From Conchocele bisecta (taxonomy: Eukaryota > Mollusca > Bivalvia > Lucinida > Thyasiridae), in assembly GCA_029237695.1 (NCBI GenBank), contig CM055274.1, forward strand, positions 15,489,505 to 15,553,504: 64,000 bases of DNA, read 5' to 3'. The notes beneath the pieces are model-generated. The model had not been told where the DNA came from, ran no database searches, and saw only the letters and a list, made by a program, of their open reading frames with translations. The translations under genes and the position numbers were made by a program. The number at the start of each line of letters is the position of its first letter. Within the stretch, counting starts at the first letter, position 1. Positions 41,801-52,790 of the stretch are shown here, in pieces.

Positions 41801-42296
41801 CAGCGGGTCCTTTTCTTCAACCTTATATGTAGAAAATGCCCAGTTGGCACCGTCTAACTCAAATTCGTCCTTGGCATCGGTCAGCATCTCGACCCACGGC
41901 TGGTTGGCGAGTCCCAGGAGAAGAGGGATATGGGCGTCAAGGTAGATAAAGTATTGTTCCTCTTGCGCGATCATAGTGGGGATATAACCTGGCGTATGTA
42001 TGTCTCTAATTTGGTTTTTGTGGGGTATAACCTGGCGTATGTATGTCTCTAAATTGGTTTTTGAGCTGATATAGGACCTCGGCAAATTTTATTCGTGCAC
42101 GATTTTCTGCGTATATCAGGCTATGCTTTATACGTTCGGCGCCGCAGGGCTTACAAAGCCGACTTTCACTTTGGGTGCCCACTCCGCACTTCCGACAGGC
42201 TGATGGGTTGATGGCACCACGCCCGAGCAGAGCGCGATGCTGTTTGCAGTGCTCGTAAACACAGATTTTTCCGCATTCCTCGGAACATCCAATCAT
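38860..42296 (-). pseudogene. Fusion protein: zinc-binding N-terminus, family-B polymerase palm, superfamily-1 helicase
   Basis: N-terminal Cys/His cluster (CSEECGKICVYEHCKQH ... CRKCG ... CKPCG, 42290-42130); a long conserved region (FELDGANWAFSTYKVEEKDP; MAFDARMTDERATQLLAALP; YPVTAVVYGLYPLRDPDTAN); polymerase-like palm: NMKACYPASFQGMG (motif A-like, near 40740), HLRANMLAYVHINLLSML (helix before motif C), RVATDSIYV (motif C-like, near 40130); a Cys cluster (CDCGEELCIRC); then YLNGGGGSGKTTRAIELF (Walker A, near 39830), VIIWDEVCTV (Walker B), VICCGDQGQPPPIAGE (SF1 motif III) and WRLGYALTVHSSQGLTI (motif V/VI). A single uninterrupted 381-codon ORF, 39539-40684, contains both motif C and Walker A, so the fusion is real. 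Elsewhere at least four frame changes occur, including a 43-bp tandem duplication at 41989-42074. The metal-binding first Asp of motif C is Ala (ATDS). Probable role: replication of a mobile element. Confidence 0.82.
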
Positions 42297-42407
42297 CTAC
42301 CACTTGCAAGTGTTATACTTCATCTTGCATTATATTATTTGCTACGGGTATATCTAAATGGAGATCCCAATCAGAACGACTACTTTTGAGCCTTTGGGCG
42401 ACCACCT

Positions 42408-42521
42408 GGCCGACCAGGGTGTGGGCAGTCCCTTATGCTCGCCCCTGGCTCTCCATTGGTTGTCGTTCCGACAGTTGCGATGCTATAATTAGCAACCGAC
42501 ATGGGTGCTCTGGGAAAGGGG
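42408..42521 (-). repeat. Right terminal inverted repeat of the PolB-helicase element
   Basis: GGCCGACCAGGGTGTGGGC, CTGGCTCTCC and TGCTATAATTAGCAACCGAC, ATGGGTGCTCTGGGAAAGGGG: inverse of 38722-38842. Confidence 0.72.
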
Positions 42522-42535
42522 ACTGGGAGACGCGG

Positions 42536-42778
<243 letters not shown>

Positions 42779-42839
42779 GTGCTGCTACATGTAAAAGACT
42801 GCAGACATCTGATAATCGGCATATATGCAATTAACATGT

Positions 42840-43650
42840 CTAATGAACACGACTAGGTACCGCTGACACAAAGAAAATACAAAAGTACCATACTTTTATG
42901 GAGTTATTAAGATAGATGTTTGCCATTGAAATACAGTGGGTGGGGTAATAAAACATGCAACATTTAATTGAACTTTATTTCATTGTATAGTTATGAACAC
43001 ATCAGAAAACATACCAATCTTCCATATCAGTTGTTTCTAATGATAAAAAACAGTCGAATTTCAATGAAATATGCGTGTTTTCGCAATTGTAAAAAGTTTG
43101 AGGGTGGTATACTTCAAAATGGTCCCAAACATTCATCCAGCGGGTTACAGAGCGCAGACATACCGCATAACACTCAGAATTAAATGTAGTTTGAGAACAA
43201 ATATGTCTGCAAAATTCCCACAGGGGGGTGGGTTTCCATTTCTGGCTGACGGCCACTAATAAGTGAGACATCACTATACCAGAGAGATAGTCTAAGCACT
43301 AAGATCATGTGTCCAAATTTGGTGTCCGACAGTCATTTTGACTGTGAAAGAGGTGATACTTCACTATACTTCAGAGCGATAGTTGACCAACTAAGCACTA
43401 AGATCCTGTGTTCAAATTTGTAGTCCGAGAAAGTTATTTTAACTAAGAGGTGACACTACTATACCAGAGCGATAGTTGACCATTTAAGTACTAAGTTCCT
43501 CTGTCCAAATTTGGAGTCTGACAAAAACAACAGTATGTTTTATATGTTTTATTGCTGCACATTACCTGCTATAATGCACAGATTTTGTAAAAATGTACAA
43601 AGCATGAGAGATACACAGTATCTGAGAGCCAGCATTGAGAGAAACATAAA
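42840..43650. other. Unannotated intergenic DNA with a ~95-bp degenerate tandem repeat
   Basis: 43265-43530 repeats CACTATACCAGAG.GATAGT..ACC and CTAAG.ACTAAG.TCCTGTGT.CAAATTTG.AGTC about three times. No gene seen in the rest. Confidence 0.55.
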
Positions 43651-43654
43651 TGTG

Positions 43655-43970
43655 GATGTGACTTAAGAAATGGGGCTTATGGGATTTCGTGACCTGTGTA
43701 TCTGCTGATCAAATAGCACAATCTTGTAGCCTGATAACGATATATCTTGTGGCTGTGACTGGAGAAATGGGGCTTATGGGATTTGTGACCAGTGTAGCTG
43801 CTGATCAAATAACACACTCTTGTAGCTTGATAACGATCAATCTTGCGTGCTAGAAGCATGATCGGCGTTTACTTGATGGAATGGCGTACAGTGCAGATCC
43901 TGATCAGACTGTGCGGGTGCACTGGTAGCACAAACCATAAGCCCCATTTCTCCAGTCATAGTCACACATA
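43655..43970. repeat. MITE family C (one partial and one full copy)
   Basis: A left-end fragment at 43662 is followed by a full element from GTGGCTGTGACTGGAGAAATGG (43750) to CCATTTCTCCAGTCATAGTCACAC (43968). Confidence 0.75.
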
Positions 43971-44218
43971 TGGCACAGCAAACAGTATAGACCTGGTTAC
44001 CTGTTTCTTCAACTCAGACAAGTGTCACTGTAGATCCTGTCTAATCCTATAACCCTAAGTATGGTATGGACTCTTTAATGTAGACTTTTGAACTATTCCA
44101 TTAGTCAGAAATGGGGTCTTTTGTCAAGAATCAGACTATTCACAAACAGTGCAGATCCCGATCAGACGGCTCGCTATGATCGCATGTGGTTACAAGAGCC
44201 ATATTGTGCACCGACTCC

Positions 44219-44640
44219 AGTTTGTTTATTGGCGTTTAACGGCCTATCAACAGCTGTAAGATCATGGAAGGGCAGGCCAACGGGTTCAATCCCGTATTTA
44301 ACCTGCTGCATTGGAGAGTAATCGCGAAATCAAAACAATATATATTTACATCGAGAACAAATATATTCAGACCTGAAATTAGAATAACCTGACCTGGTGA
44401 CAGGTCCATAACACACCAAAGTCACTTGGCCCCTTCCCTTAAAAGTAATATGATTATAGGAATAATTGTATTACTAAAGTATACAACGGGTTTTACCACA
44501 TTTAACCCTCACATACACAAATGCCAAAGACATAACTGAGGGACAAACCAGGTCTCCGTTTGGTATTCCGGTAAGGATGAATCCCGATCGTTAAATTACC
44601 CATCACATGCTCCCAACTGTCACCCACCACCAACTCCAGA
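44219..44640 (+). repeat. tRNA-like SINE, copy 1
   Basis: Begins GTTTGTTTATTGGCGTTTAAC and contains GGCCAACGGGTTCAATCCCG, whose GGTTCAATCC matches the tRNA B box. The body carries ATTCAGACCTGAAATTAGAATAACCTGACCTGG and ends near GTCACCCACC. Related copies: 47145-47535, 49425-49770, 51660-52118, and a shorter one at 60541-60768. No protein coding. Confidence 0.65.
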
Positions 44641-45296
44641 TTATAATACAATGTACATAGAAAGATTTACATAGGAATTAGTCCTGACCTGCTAGCATAT
44701 ATTGAAGGTAGTTGTACCCTTCTTGTGGTCCCATGTAAAGTCAATGGAAATTTAATAAAAAAAAGCTCTACAAATAAAACAATAGCGACCGACATAAATA
44801 AAACATATGAATGTGATCTGTAAGTCATTATGCAGATAATGCTACCAATAAAAATGCACACACACCTGTAATATGCAAAAAATAGACCAATTTTGATGTA
44901 GGACATGTATATTTACGTCTCTACACAGATGTGTAGAAGCCAAATTATACATATAAAACACAAAAATGTGCTTCTTATTTTCTAACTAACGGTACACCAT
45001 ATGGAGTGATTTCCTTGCTGGCAGCATCTGTATACAGACTTATTGGAAACATATATATGATTTATTGGTGTAAGTAGTTGTCGTTTTATGATGGGTCCAC
45101 AAGAAGGGCACAACAACCTTAAACTACAAAATTATATTGGATAGATTTGAAACAAACTAAGAAACAAGAGTGCTCTAGAATAACTAACAATTACCATATA
45201 CAATAGTAATGGAACTTGTGATAAATTTCCCAGCAAAAGTGAAATTAAATTTCTGCAGAATTACACTCCACAATTGCTCAGAAACTTTCAATAAAT

Positions 45297-45540
45297 GTCG
45301 ATGCCATATGAGCCACGCCATGTGATTTTGTACCTTCGGACATCTGCGTAATTTCATTAAATACGTTTACAAAATTTACAATTGTTTTCACAAATAATGT
45401 TAACAGATGACAAAATTCTGAGAGTATGGGTACGTATTTTGTCAACTTTTGAAGCCATTTATGGAAAATATTGGAAATTTTGTAAACGTATTTCATGAAA
45501 TTGCGCAGATGTCCGAAGGTACAAAATCACATGGATATCA
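45297..45540. repeat. AT-rich foldback (CACATG...GTACCTTCGGACATCTGCG ends)
   Basis: GCCATGTGATTTTGTACCTTCGGACATCTGCG at the left is the inverse of CGCAGATGTCCGAAGGTACAAAATCACATGG at the right. 44640-45290 before it shows no gene. Confidence 0.78.
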
Positions 45541-45937
45541 TATGTCCCGAACACGTGTGACTGTGACTGGAGAAATACCGCTTATGGCCCAGGCGACCAG
45601 TATGGACCAGTACAGTACAGCATCCACACAGGATATACATCGGGGCTACACCATTTGCCAATAATTCATAATATGACCCATGTATTTGGCACTATTTATT
45701 TTCAGAAACACTTATCTATTGAGACACTCTTCATTGTGGGAATCCAGATATGTATGTGTTTCTTAAAGTAAATTGCATCCAAATATGTAGCGTTAGTACG
45801 GTTGATCATGGTTCAGTTTCTGGATTGGCCACAAATGCCATAATCCCCATTTCTCGAGCAACAGCAACAGTAATGAACACCCCCATAAGGACATAGTAAT
45901 AGTTATTGCCCAGACTAGGTTGAAACATATTTTATTT

Positions 45938-46174
45938 GTGGCTGTGACTGGAGAAATATGGCTCATGGATTTTGCGACCAGTATAGATCCAGATCAGCCT
46001 GTGCATCCGCACAGTCTGATCAGGATCTGCACTGATCTCCATTCCATAAATGAAACACCCAGCAAGCTTCTAACAAGCAATATAGATAGCTATCAGGCTA
46101 CAGGAGTGTGATATTTGGTCAAATGCTACACTGGCCACAAATCCCATGACCCCAATTTCTCCATTCACAGCCAC
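45938..46174. repeat. MITE family C
   Basis: GTGGCTGTGACTGGAGAAAT to ATTTCTCCATTCACAGCCAC; interior contains GATCAGCCTGTGCATCCGCACAGTCTGATCAGG. Confidence 0.82.
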
Positions 46175-46324
46175 ATTTCACTTATCGATAACTGGCCAAT
46201 GAAAATGATTCAAAGTATGCAATGCCTGAATTGTTTAACAACACCAAAAATATCAACAACAACATCTTCAACAACGACAACAACTATGGATAAGAATCGG
46301 CGAAATTGTGGAATCCAGTGACCA

Positions 46325-46625
46325 GTTGCTCAAAACCTCTGCTAGCTTGACTGTTTGTTTGTTTGTTCAAAACCTCCATTAGCTTAGGGACTGTGAAATC
46401 CTTAACATTGTTAAGGATTTAACTGTCTTAAGCTAAAAGTGGCTTTGAGAAACTGGGCCCCGACTTAAATCCTTAATAGTCCAAACCTCTGCTAGCTTAA
46501 TGGACTGCTAAACCTTTAACAGTCAAAACCTGTTAGCTTAACAGACTGTTACCGTATATCCTTAACAGTATTAAAGATTTAACAGTCTGTTAAGCTAGCA
46601 GATGTTTTGAGCATCCGGGCCCAAT
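46325..46625. repeat. Foldback element with TTAACAGTC / GACTGTTAA arms
   Basis: Multiple internal inverted copies of AGCTTAACAGACTGTTA and CCTTAACAGT; ends near GCTCAAAACCTCTGCTAGC and GCTAGCAGATGTTTTGAGC. A related near-perfect hairpin lies at 55195-55345. 46625-47130 shows no gene. Confidence 0.65.
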
Positions 46626-47144
46626 TTAATTACTTGTACAACCCGTAATTATAGTTTCGTGGTTACAATATTTATATACACATAAAAACCTTTTAAAAAG
46701 CGAACAAATTTTGAAAACATTTTCATTTGATGATTTCACATAGACTTGATAAGACTGTATTGATCTCATCAAATATCTGTATCTTGTCTGGACTTTGACT
46801 TATTGAACGGGAATTTTGTATACAAAACTGCTAAATAATTATACAGAAAATAGCAGTACAATGAATCAGAATTTTTTATAATAATTTCATCTTCATTTAG
46901 TCCATCTTTCATGCACGCTGTACTCAAAATGAGAAGTGGTTCCAGCTGACCATTTTAGGCCTTTTCTTGCTGAAGATACACAATTGTTCTGACTGAAAAT
47001 TTTAAATATTTTTCTTTTTCCTGCACAAAAGTATATGGTGTGACCACTCATTTGAACCGTCTCGTCGATACTTTCATTGAGGAATAAAGAAAACAGAAAA
47101 AATCTGGCATGAAATTTGTTATTCTAACTACTTAATGGTTTTGT

Positions 47145-47535
47145 TTGTTTGTTTATTAGTGTTTAATGGCCTATCAACAGCTAAGGTCATGTAAGGCCGG
47201 GCAAACGGGTTTGATCCCGTTTTAACCTGCTGCATTGGGGGGAAAATCCCAGAACAGACTATTTACATCGAGAACAAATATATTCAGCCCTGAAATTAGA
47301 ATAACCTGACCTGGTGCCAGGTCCATACCACACCAAAGTCACTTGGCCCCTTCCCCTAAAATAGGATTACGAATATCGTAATACTCACATAAGGGGTATA
47401 ACCAGATTCAACTGTCACATACAAAATTCCAAAGACGTATGTGAGGGCCAAACCAGGTCTCCAGTCGGGATTCCGGTAAGGATGAACCCCGATCGTTAAA
47501 TTACCTATCGCATGCTCCCACCTGCCACCCACAAC
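47145..47535 (+). repeat. tRNA-like SINE, copy 2
   Basis: Contains GTGTTTAATGGCCTATCAACAGCTAAGGTCATGTAAGG, GGGTTTGATCCCG (B-box-like) and the shared 3' body ending CTCCCACCTGCCACCCA. Confidence 0.65.
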
Positions 47536-47724
47536 TACTTAATGGTGTTTATTTATTTTATTTAATGATGTGTAATGGGCGGTAAAGTTATTGAAGGCTA
47601 GGTTAACGAGGTCAAATCCCATATTTCACCTGTACGGATGGGTGGAAAATTCCCAAATCAGAACTGAAAATTTACATGATTTACAGAAAAATGTATGTTC
47701 AGCCCTGAAATTAGAATAATCAGC

Positions 47725-48035
47725 TCTGTAGCCGATTTCATCAAAATTGCAATGTATACTTATCTAGCAAAGTATACTTTGAGGGAGTAATAATTTTTTC
47801 CCCCGAAATGCATTATTTCATATAGAACTAACGACTGCATATATTTGATGATTAAAAGGATGCAGAATTATTATACTGAATTTATTACATTATCACAACC
47901 AAAATGGCTGTGATAATGTAATAAATTCAGTATAATAAAAATTAATAAATTTATCTTAAATTGAAAATTTCTCCCTTAAAGTATACTTTGCTAGATAAGT
48001 ATACTTTGCAATGTTGGTGAAATAGACTACAGGTG
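47725..48035. repeat. Terminal-inverted-repeat element, family H (copy 2)
   Basis: Reverse orientation relative to 8262-8602: TGTAGCCGATTTCATCA...TTGCAATGTATACTT, core TTATCACAACCAAAATGGCTGTGATAA, and AGTATACTTTGCAATGTTGGTGAAAT. It has inserted into a SINE-derived stretch whose 3' body resumes after 48035. Confidence 0.75.
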
Positions 48036-48359
48036 CCCAGATTCAACTGTCGCATACAAAATGCCAAAGACGTATGTATGGGCCAAACCAGGTCTCCAGT
48101 CGGAATTCCGGTAAGGCTGAACTCTGGTGCCCAGTCCTCACCACATCAGAGGTGAAATGGGTAAGGAAATAATAATAGGTACAACAAATCTTAAAACATT
48201 AAAAACTCAGTGACCAGTTGAACACAGCCCTCACATTGTGAACTAAAATTTCATGTTGGCTGAAATGTTAACTCTCAGAATGTGGGAAACATCAATTGTT
48301 GAAGGCTGTTGTTTTATATTTTGTCTCCTTTCTAATGAAAAACATGGTTTGACAGCACA

Positions 48360-48670
48360 TAAGAATCTTTTCCACTTTTGACATCATTTTACAGTAAATA
48401 TTGCATTTCTTCCAATGTCATAAGGGAGATAATTCGAGAACTCATATGAGAAAAGACAAGTGATTTTGTACCTATAAAGAAGTGTGCAGTTTTTAATGAA
48501 AAATATTTACAGAAATATTTTCTGTATATAATTGACGAAATGTGCATATTCCACATTTTCTCTGAAAATATTGTCAATGTTCAACGCCATTTACGGAAAA
48601 TATTGTAAGTTTCGTAAATATGTTTCATCATGAACTGTGGCACATCTTCTTAGGTATAAAATCTCATGAC
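48360..48670. repeat. AT-rich foldback related to 6540-7145
   Basis: TTTTGACATCATTT.ACAGTAAATATTG and TGTCAATGTTCAACGCCATTTACGGAAAATATTG blocks, with ends CTCATATGAGAAAAG and CTTTTCTCATATG. 48036-48359 shows SINE remnants and no gene. Confidence 0.55.
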
Positions 48671-48708
48671 TTTTCTCATATGTATATACAAGTACATGTA
48701 CAGTAACG

Positions 48709-49290
48709 TGGCTGTGACTGGAGAAATGGGGCTTATGGGTTTTGCGACCAGTGTAGATCCAGATCAGCCTGTCCGTCCGCACAGTCTGATCAGGATATGC
48801 ACAGTCCGCCATTGTATTGATCAATGAAACGCATGCTTCTAATAAGCATTGTAGATAATTGTCAGGGTACACGAGTGTGTTATTTGATCAAGAACTACAC
48901 TGGTCACAAATCCCGCAAGTCATATTTCTCCAGTCACAGCCACACATATGACAATGGATACAGACACAAACAGGAGACACACATATCATTTTCTTCATAT
49001 TGCTAACTATCATTGAAACTCCAACAGAAAATATCAACAGTTATGTTATATGTGGCTGTGACTGGAGAAATGGGGCTTACAGACTCTGCGATCAGTGTAG
49101 ATCCAGATCAGCCTGTGCATCTGCACAGTCTGATCAGGATCTGCACTGTTTGCTTTTCCATCAATGAAACACCTGTCATCCTTCTAACAAGCAATACAAA
49201 TCATTATCAGGCTACAGGAGTGTGCTGAACAATCAGGTGCTATACTGGATATACAGCGGATAGGCCAACATGTTCCAGTCACAGCCAAAT
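48709..49290. repeat. Two MITE family C copies
   Basis: 48709-48944 and 49052-49290, each opening GTGGCTGTGACTGGAGAAATGGGGCTTA. The second has a 70-bp tandem duplication at its right end (GCTATACTGGATATACAGCGGATAGGCC twice, 49239-49370). Confidence 0.8.
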
Positions 49291-49424
49291 ATACAGATGG
49301 TTAATAGCTATACTGGATATACAGCGGATAGGCCAACATGTTCCAGTCACAGCCAAATATACAGATGGTTAACGGAGTAAAACCAGTCTACAACTGTGGG
49401 TGGTGAACTGTATTGATTTGATGT

Positions 49425-49770
49425 ATTGGTGTTTAATTACCTATCAACAGCTAAGGTCATTAAAGGCTGGGCCAACAGGTTTCATCCCACATTTGACCAA
49501 GATGCATTGGGAGGAAAATACCAAAATCAGAACAGAATATTTACATAAAAAAAATATATTCAGCAATGAATTTAGAATAACCTGACCTGGTGCCAGGTCC
49601 ATACCACACCAGTCCACCACTCACTTGGCCCATTCCCCTAAATGTAATAGGATTAGGATTAATCATATTGCTCTTATAAGGGGTATACACAAGAATGCCA
49701 AAGACATACCCGATTCTCAAACCTGGTCTCCGGTCAGGATTCTGGTAAGAATGATCCCGATCATTAAAGA
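49425..49770 (+). repeat. tRNA-like SINE, copy 3
   Basis: GGTGTTTAATTACCTATCAACAGCTAAGGTCAT, CAACAGGTTTCATCCCA in the B-box position (degenerate), then the shared body. 49790-50320 shows no gene. Confidence 0.6.
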
Positions 49771-50324
49771 GGTTAAAGTATAACAATTATGCAATCGAAG
49801 GTCAGCAATATATACATACAAAATTACAAATTGATTGACAAGCTAACATTCAAAGCAGCTATAGACCAGAATTATAAGTAGGTAACAAAACGTGGAAAGT
49901 CGCAAGCAACCTCCTATAGGACAACTATCGGGGCATCATTGATGTTATAATTGGCAGGATTTATTGGTTTGATGTCACATAGTAACTTAAACTATTAAAG
50001 CAACGACGTACATGTAGTTTAAAGAAAGCAACATGACATCTAACCGACAAACTCCGCCAATTCTAACACTGATCAGAGACATAATATAGAGAGACGCTGG
50101 GACAATTGTTCACCAGCCAGTCGCTGTAAAACTTGCACAAGAGTTCTCACACTACTAGTTTTTTTACTTCTTGCTATATTTAGATAATCTGTTTTGTAAA
50201 AGCAACATTAACCATTTGCTGATAGGATAGGCTACTTTTAAGTAAGATACATGCACATTTTCTGTTTCATATCCTCAATATTAAAACCATTACATGCGTG
50301 AAAACATTTTCTGTATGCAATGTG

Positions 50325-50430
50325 TAAGGTATCGAGACACGCATGTGTCAAGTTGTATTGAAGGTGTAAGGTATTGAGACACGCATGTGTCAAATTGTAT
50401 TCAAGGTGTAAGGTAATGAGAAGCGCACAA
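50325..50430 (+). repeat. 48-bp tandem repeat, about 2.3 copies
   Basis: GTGTAAGGTAT.GAGACACGCATGTGTCAA.TTGTATT.AAG repeated; each unit contains the palindrome ACACGCATGTGT. Confidence 0.75.
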
Positions 50431-50454
50431 ATAAACAGAGGCCCACCACGTGTT

Positions 50455-50665
50455 CGGGTGGCCGTTTCACTAAACTTCGTATGACTAAAATGTTCGTAAG
50501 TGCCAACTTAGGATCGTCTGGAAATTTCAATTGGTGGATTTACATTTATTGAGCATAGGCTGCATATGCAATAATTGTTTACAAGAAAACATTGTTAATG
50601 TGCAATTTTCATAATTTTGCACTAACAAACATTTTAGTCGTACAAAGTTTAGTGAATCGGCCCCC
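50455..50665. repeat. Hairpin MITE family E (copy 2, one arm shortened)
   Basis: GCCGTTTCACTAAACTTCGT left end, GGCTGCATATGCA centre, TTTAGTGAATCGGCC right end. 50670-51440 otherwise shows no secure gene. Confidence 0.75.
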
Positions 50666-51451
50666 CGAACACGTGGTAGGTACACTAGGTTTTCAAAAAA
50701 AAACACCATAGGTTCCCTATCCTGTAGCCGGCTTATGTCTCTGCACTGATGATGACACAGAAGCTGTAAGGGAAGATACAAGTAATTTTCCAAGTTCGTT
50801 AACTTATTTATAAATCTGGTCTATATACGCAAAATGGCATCTGTCCCACATTGGAACACGATAACTAGCGCAGTATCACAGATAAAGTAATTACCATGTC
50901 ATGAGGATTTACATAGAAATTGTCTAGGATAAAAAAACACACCATGTTTTCCATTTTTATTCCAAATGACAAAAGTGACCTTACGACATCCGTGACCAGC
51001 GTAGTCCCAGATCAGCCTGCACATCCGCGCAGTTTGATCAGGGACTACGCTATTCACTATTCAGTGATCAATTGAAATAGTCGGACTGCAAAAATAGTAT
51101 TTCCAATCCAACTTTCCATCGCGTATATCCATTTCACCCCTAAGTAACTGGAATGGAGTTTTATGTTAACTTTCTGACCAATCCAATCGTCACAAAATGA
51201 TTTTCAGACTAGTCAATTTATAAAAAGGTTTTTTTTTTGTTCTCAAAAATATGAAAATTACTTGCAAAAAGTACAGATCCTGATGAGATGGCTCGTCAGC
51301 AGCCGGCTCATCTACATCTACACTGTTTGCCAATAACGCTATACACGTCTATAGTGTTGAAAGGATTAACCAGTATATGGCTGTACAGGAGTTTACATGT
51401 GGATCTGAAGGACCTTAGGACATGTAAGACCAGTGCAAGTCTTGATCATCA

Positions 51452-52118
51452 TGTGACTGGAGAAATTGGGCTTATGGGATTTGTGACCAGCGTAGATCCT
51501 GATCAAATAGCACAATCCTGGAGTCTGATAACGATCTATATTGTTTGTTAGATTTGATTTGATTTGATTTATTCGTGTTTCATGGCCTATCAACAGCTAA
51601 GGTCATCTAAAGCCGGACCAATGGGTTCCATCCCGCCTGCAACCTGCTGCACTGATGAGTTTGTTTGTTTATTGGAGTTTAACGGCCTATCAACAGCTAA
51701 TGTCATGTAAGGCCGGGCAAACGGGTTCGATCCGTTTTTAACCTGCTGTAATGGGGGGGGGGGTGGGGGGGGGGGGGGGGGGGGGGGAGGGGGGGGGGGG
51801 GGGGGGCGGGAAATCCCAAAATCAGAACGGAATATTTACATGGAGAAAAAATATATTCAGCCCTGAAATTAGAATAACCCGACATGGTGCTAGGTCCATA
51901 CCACACCAAAGTCACTTGGCCCCTTCCCCTAAAATAAGATTACCGGTACAAATAATCGTAATACTCAGATAAGGGGTATAACCAGATTCAACTGTCAGAT
52001 ACAAAATGCCAAAAACGTACGTAAGGGCCAAACCAGGTCTCCAGTCGGAATTCCGGTAAGGATGAGCCCCGATCGTTAAATTACCCATCGCATGCTCCCA
52101 CCTGCCACCCACTGCACT
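51452..52118 (+). repeat. Family C fragment followed by SINE fragments with a G-run
   Basis: 51452-51550 is the left half of a family C element. 51570-51650 and 51660-52118 are SINE pieces (CCTATCAACAGCTAA.GTCATGTAAGGCCGGGC, GGGTTCGATCCG). Where other copies read GCATTGGGGGGAAAATCCC this copy has about 55 bp of almost pure G (51752-51807), an expanded homopolymer. A further partial SINE body spans 52118-52275. Confidence 0.65.
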
Positions 52119-52548
52119 GGGGAGAAAATGGAATATTTACATCAAAATACATATATATTCCGCCCAGACATTAGAATAACCAGTGCCAGGTCCATGCCAC
52201 ACCAAAGTCACTTGGCCCCTTCCCCTAAAAGTAATAGAATTAGGAATAATCGTATTACTCGTACAAGGGTTATAATCATAGTACATGTAAGATTATGAAA
52301 CGTGTTCAACACACGAAATGAGTCGCACTGATGAATGTACTCATCAAAACCTTCAATGCAAATTACTACATGTAAGTCATTTGACCTTGGGTACAGGGAC
52401 CGCATGGGTGGGCTATACAATTAAAACAAGGATGATGCCAAATAAGTATGTGCAGTGTTTCAAGCCAATCCGTCTTACGGTAACAGAGGCAGTAGGTAGT
52501 TGAAAACGTTAATGCAAATCTCCGACAGTCAGATAAACAGGCAGCCAG

Positions 52549-52790
52549 GGGCCCATTTCACTAAACTGTGTACGACTAAAATGTCGTAAGTGCAAATTTA
52601 GGATCGTCTGGAAATTTCAATTGATGGATTTATATTTATTGAGCATAGGCTGCATATGCAGCCTATGCTCAATAAATGTAAATCCAATAATTGTTTACAA
52701 GAAAATATTGTTAATGTGAAATTTACAGACTATCATAATTTTGCACTTACAAATATTTTAGTCGTATGAAGTTTTGTGAAACGGGCCACA
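52549..52790. repeat. Hairpin MITE family E (copy 3)
   Basis: GGGGCCCATTTCACTAAACT to AGTTTTGTGAAACGGGCC; centre TAGGCTGCATATGCAGCCTA. 52800-53840 contains poly-C (about 53106) and dispersed repeat fragments but no recognisable gene. Confidence 0.8.

Larger units (their letters stand above)
38722..42521 (-). mobile_element. Terminal-inverted-repeat element carrying a PolB-helicase fusion gene
   Basis: About 3.8 kb bounded by imperfect inverted repeats of about 115-120 bp, filled by one broken minus-strand gene (38860-42296). No integrase or transposase of known type is present inside, and no clear target duplication was found at either end. Whether this is an independent transposon, a derivative of a larger element, or a satellite dependent on another element's integrase is open. 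Confidence 0.6.

Noticed and set aside
44280..44295. tRNA gene suggested by GGTTCAATCCCG
   Set aside because: Only a B-box match in a repeated ~400-bp sequence; no cloverleaf. Treated as a SINE.
50700..50775. Possible minus-strand exon (SVSSSVQRHKPATG after CTTACAG)
   Set aside because: A good acceptor precedes it, but it hits a stop after 14 codons, there is no donor or protein match, and it lies beyond the RhoGAP stop codon.
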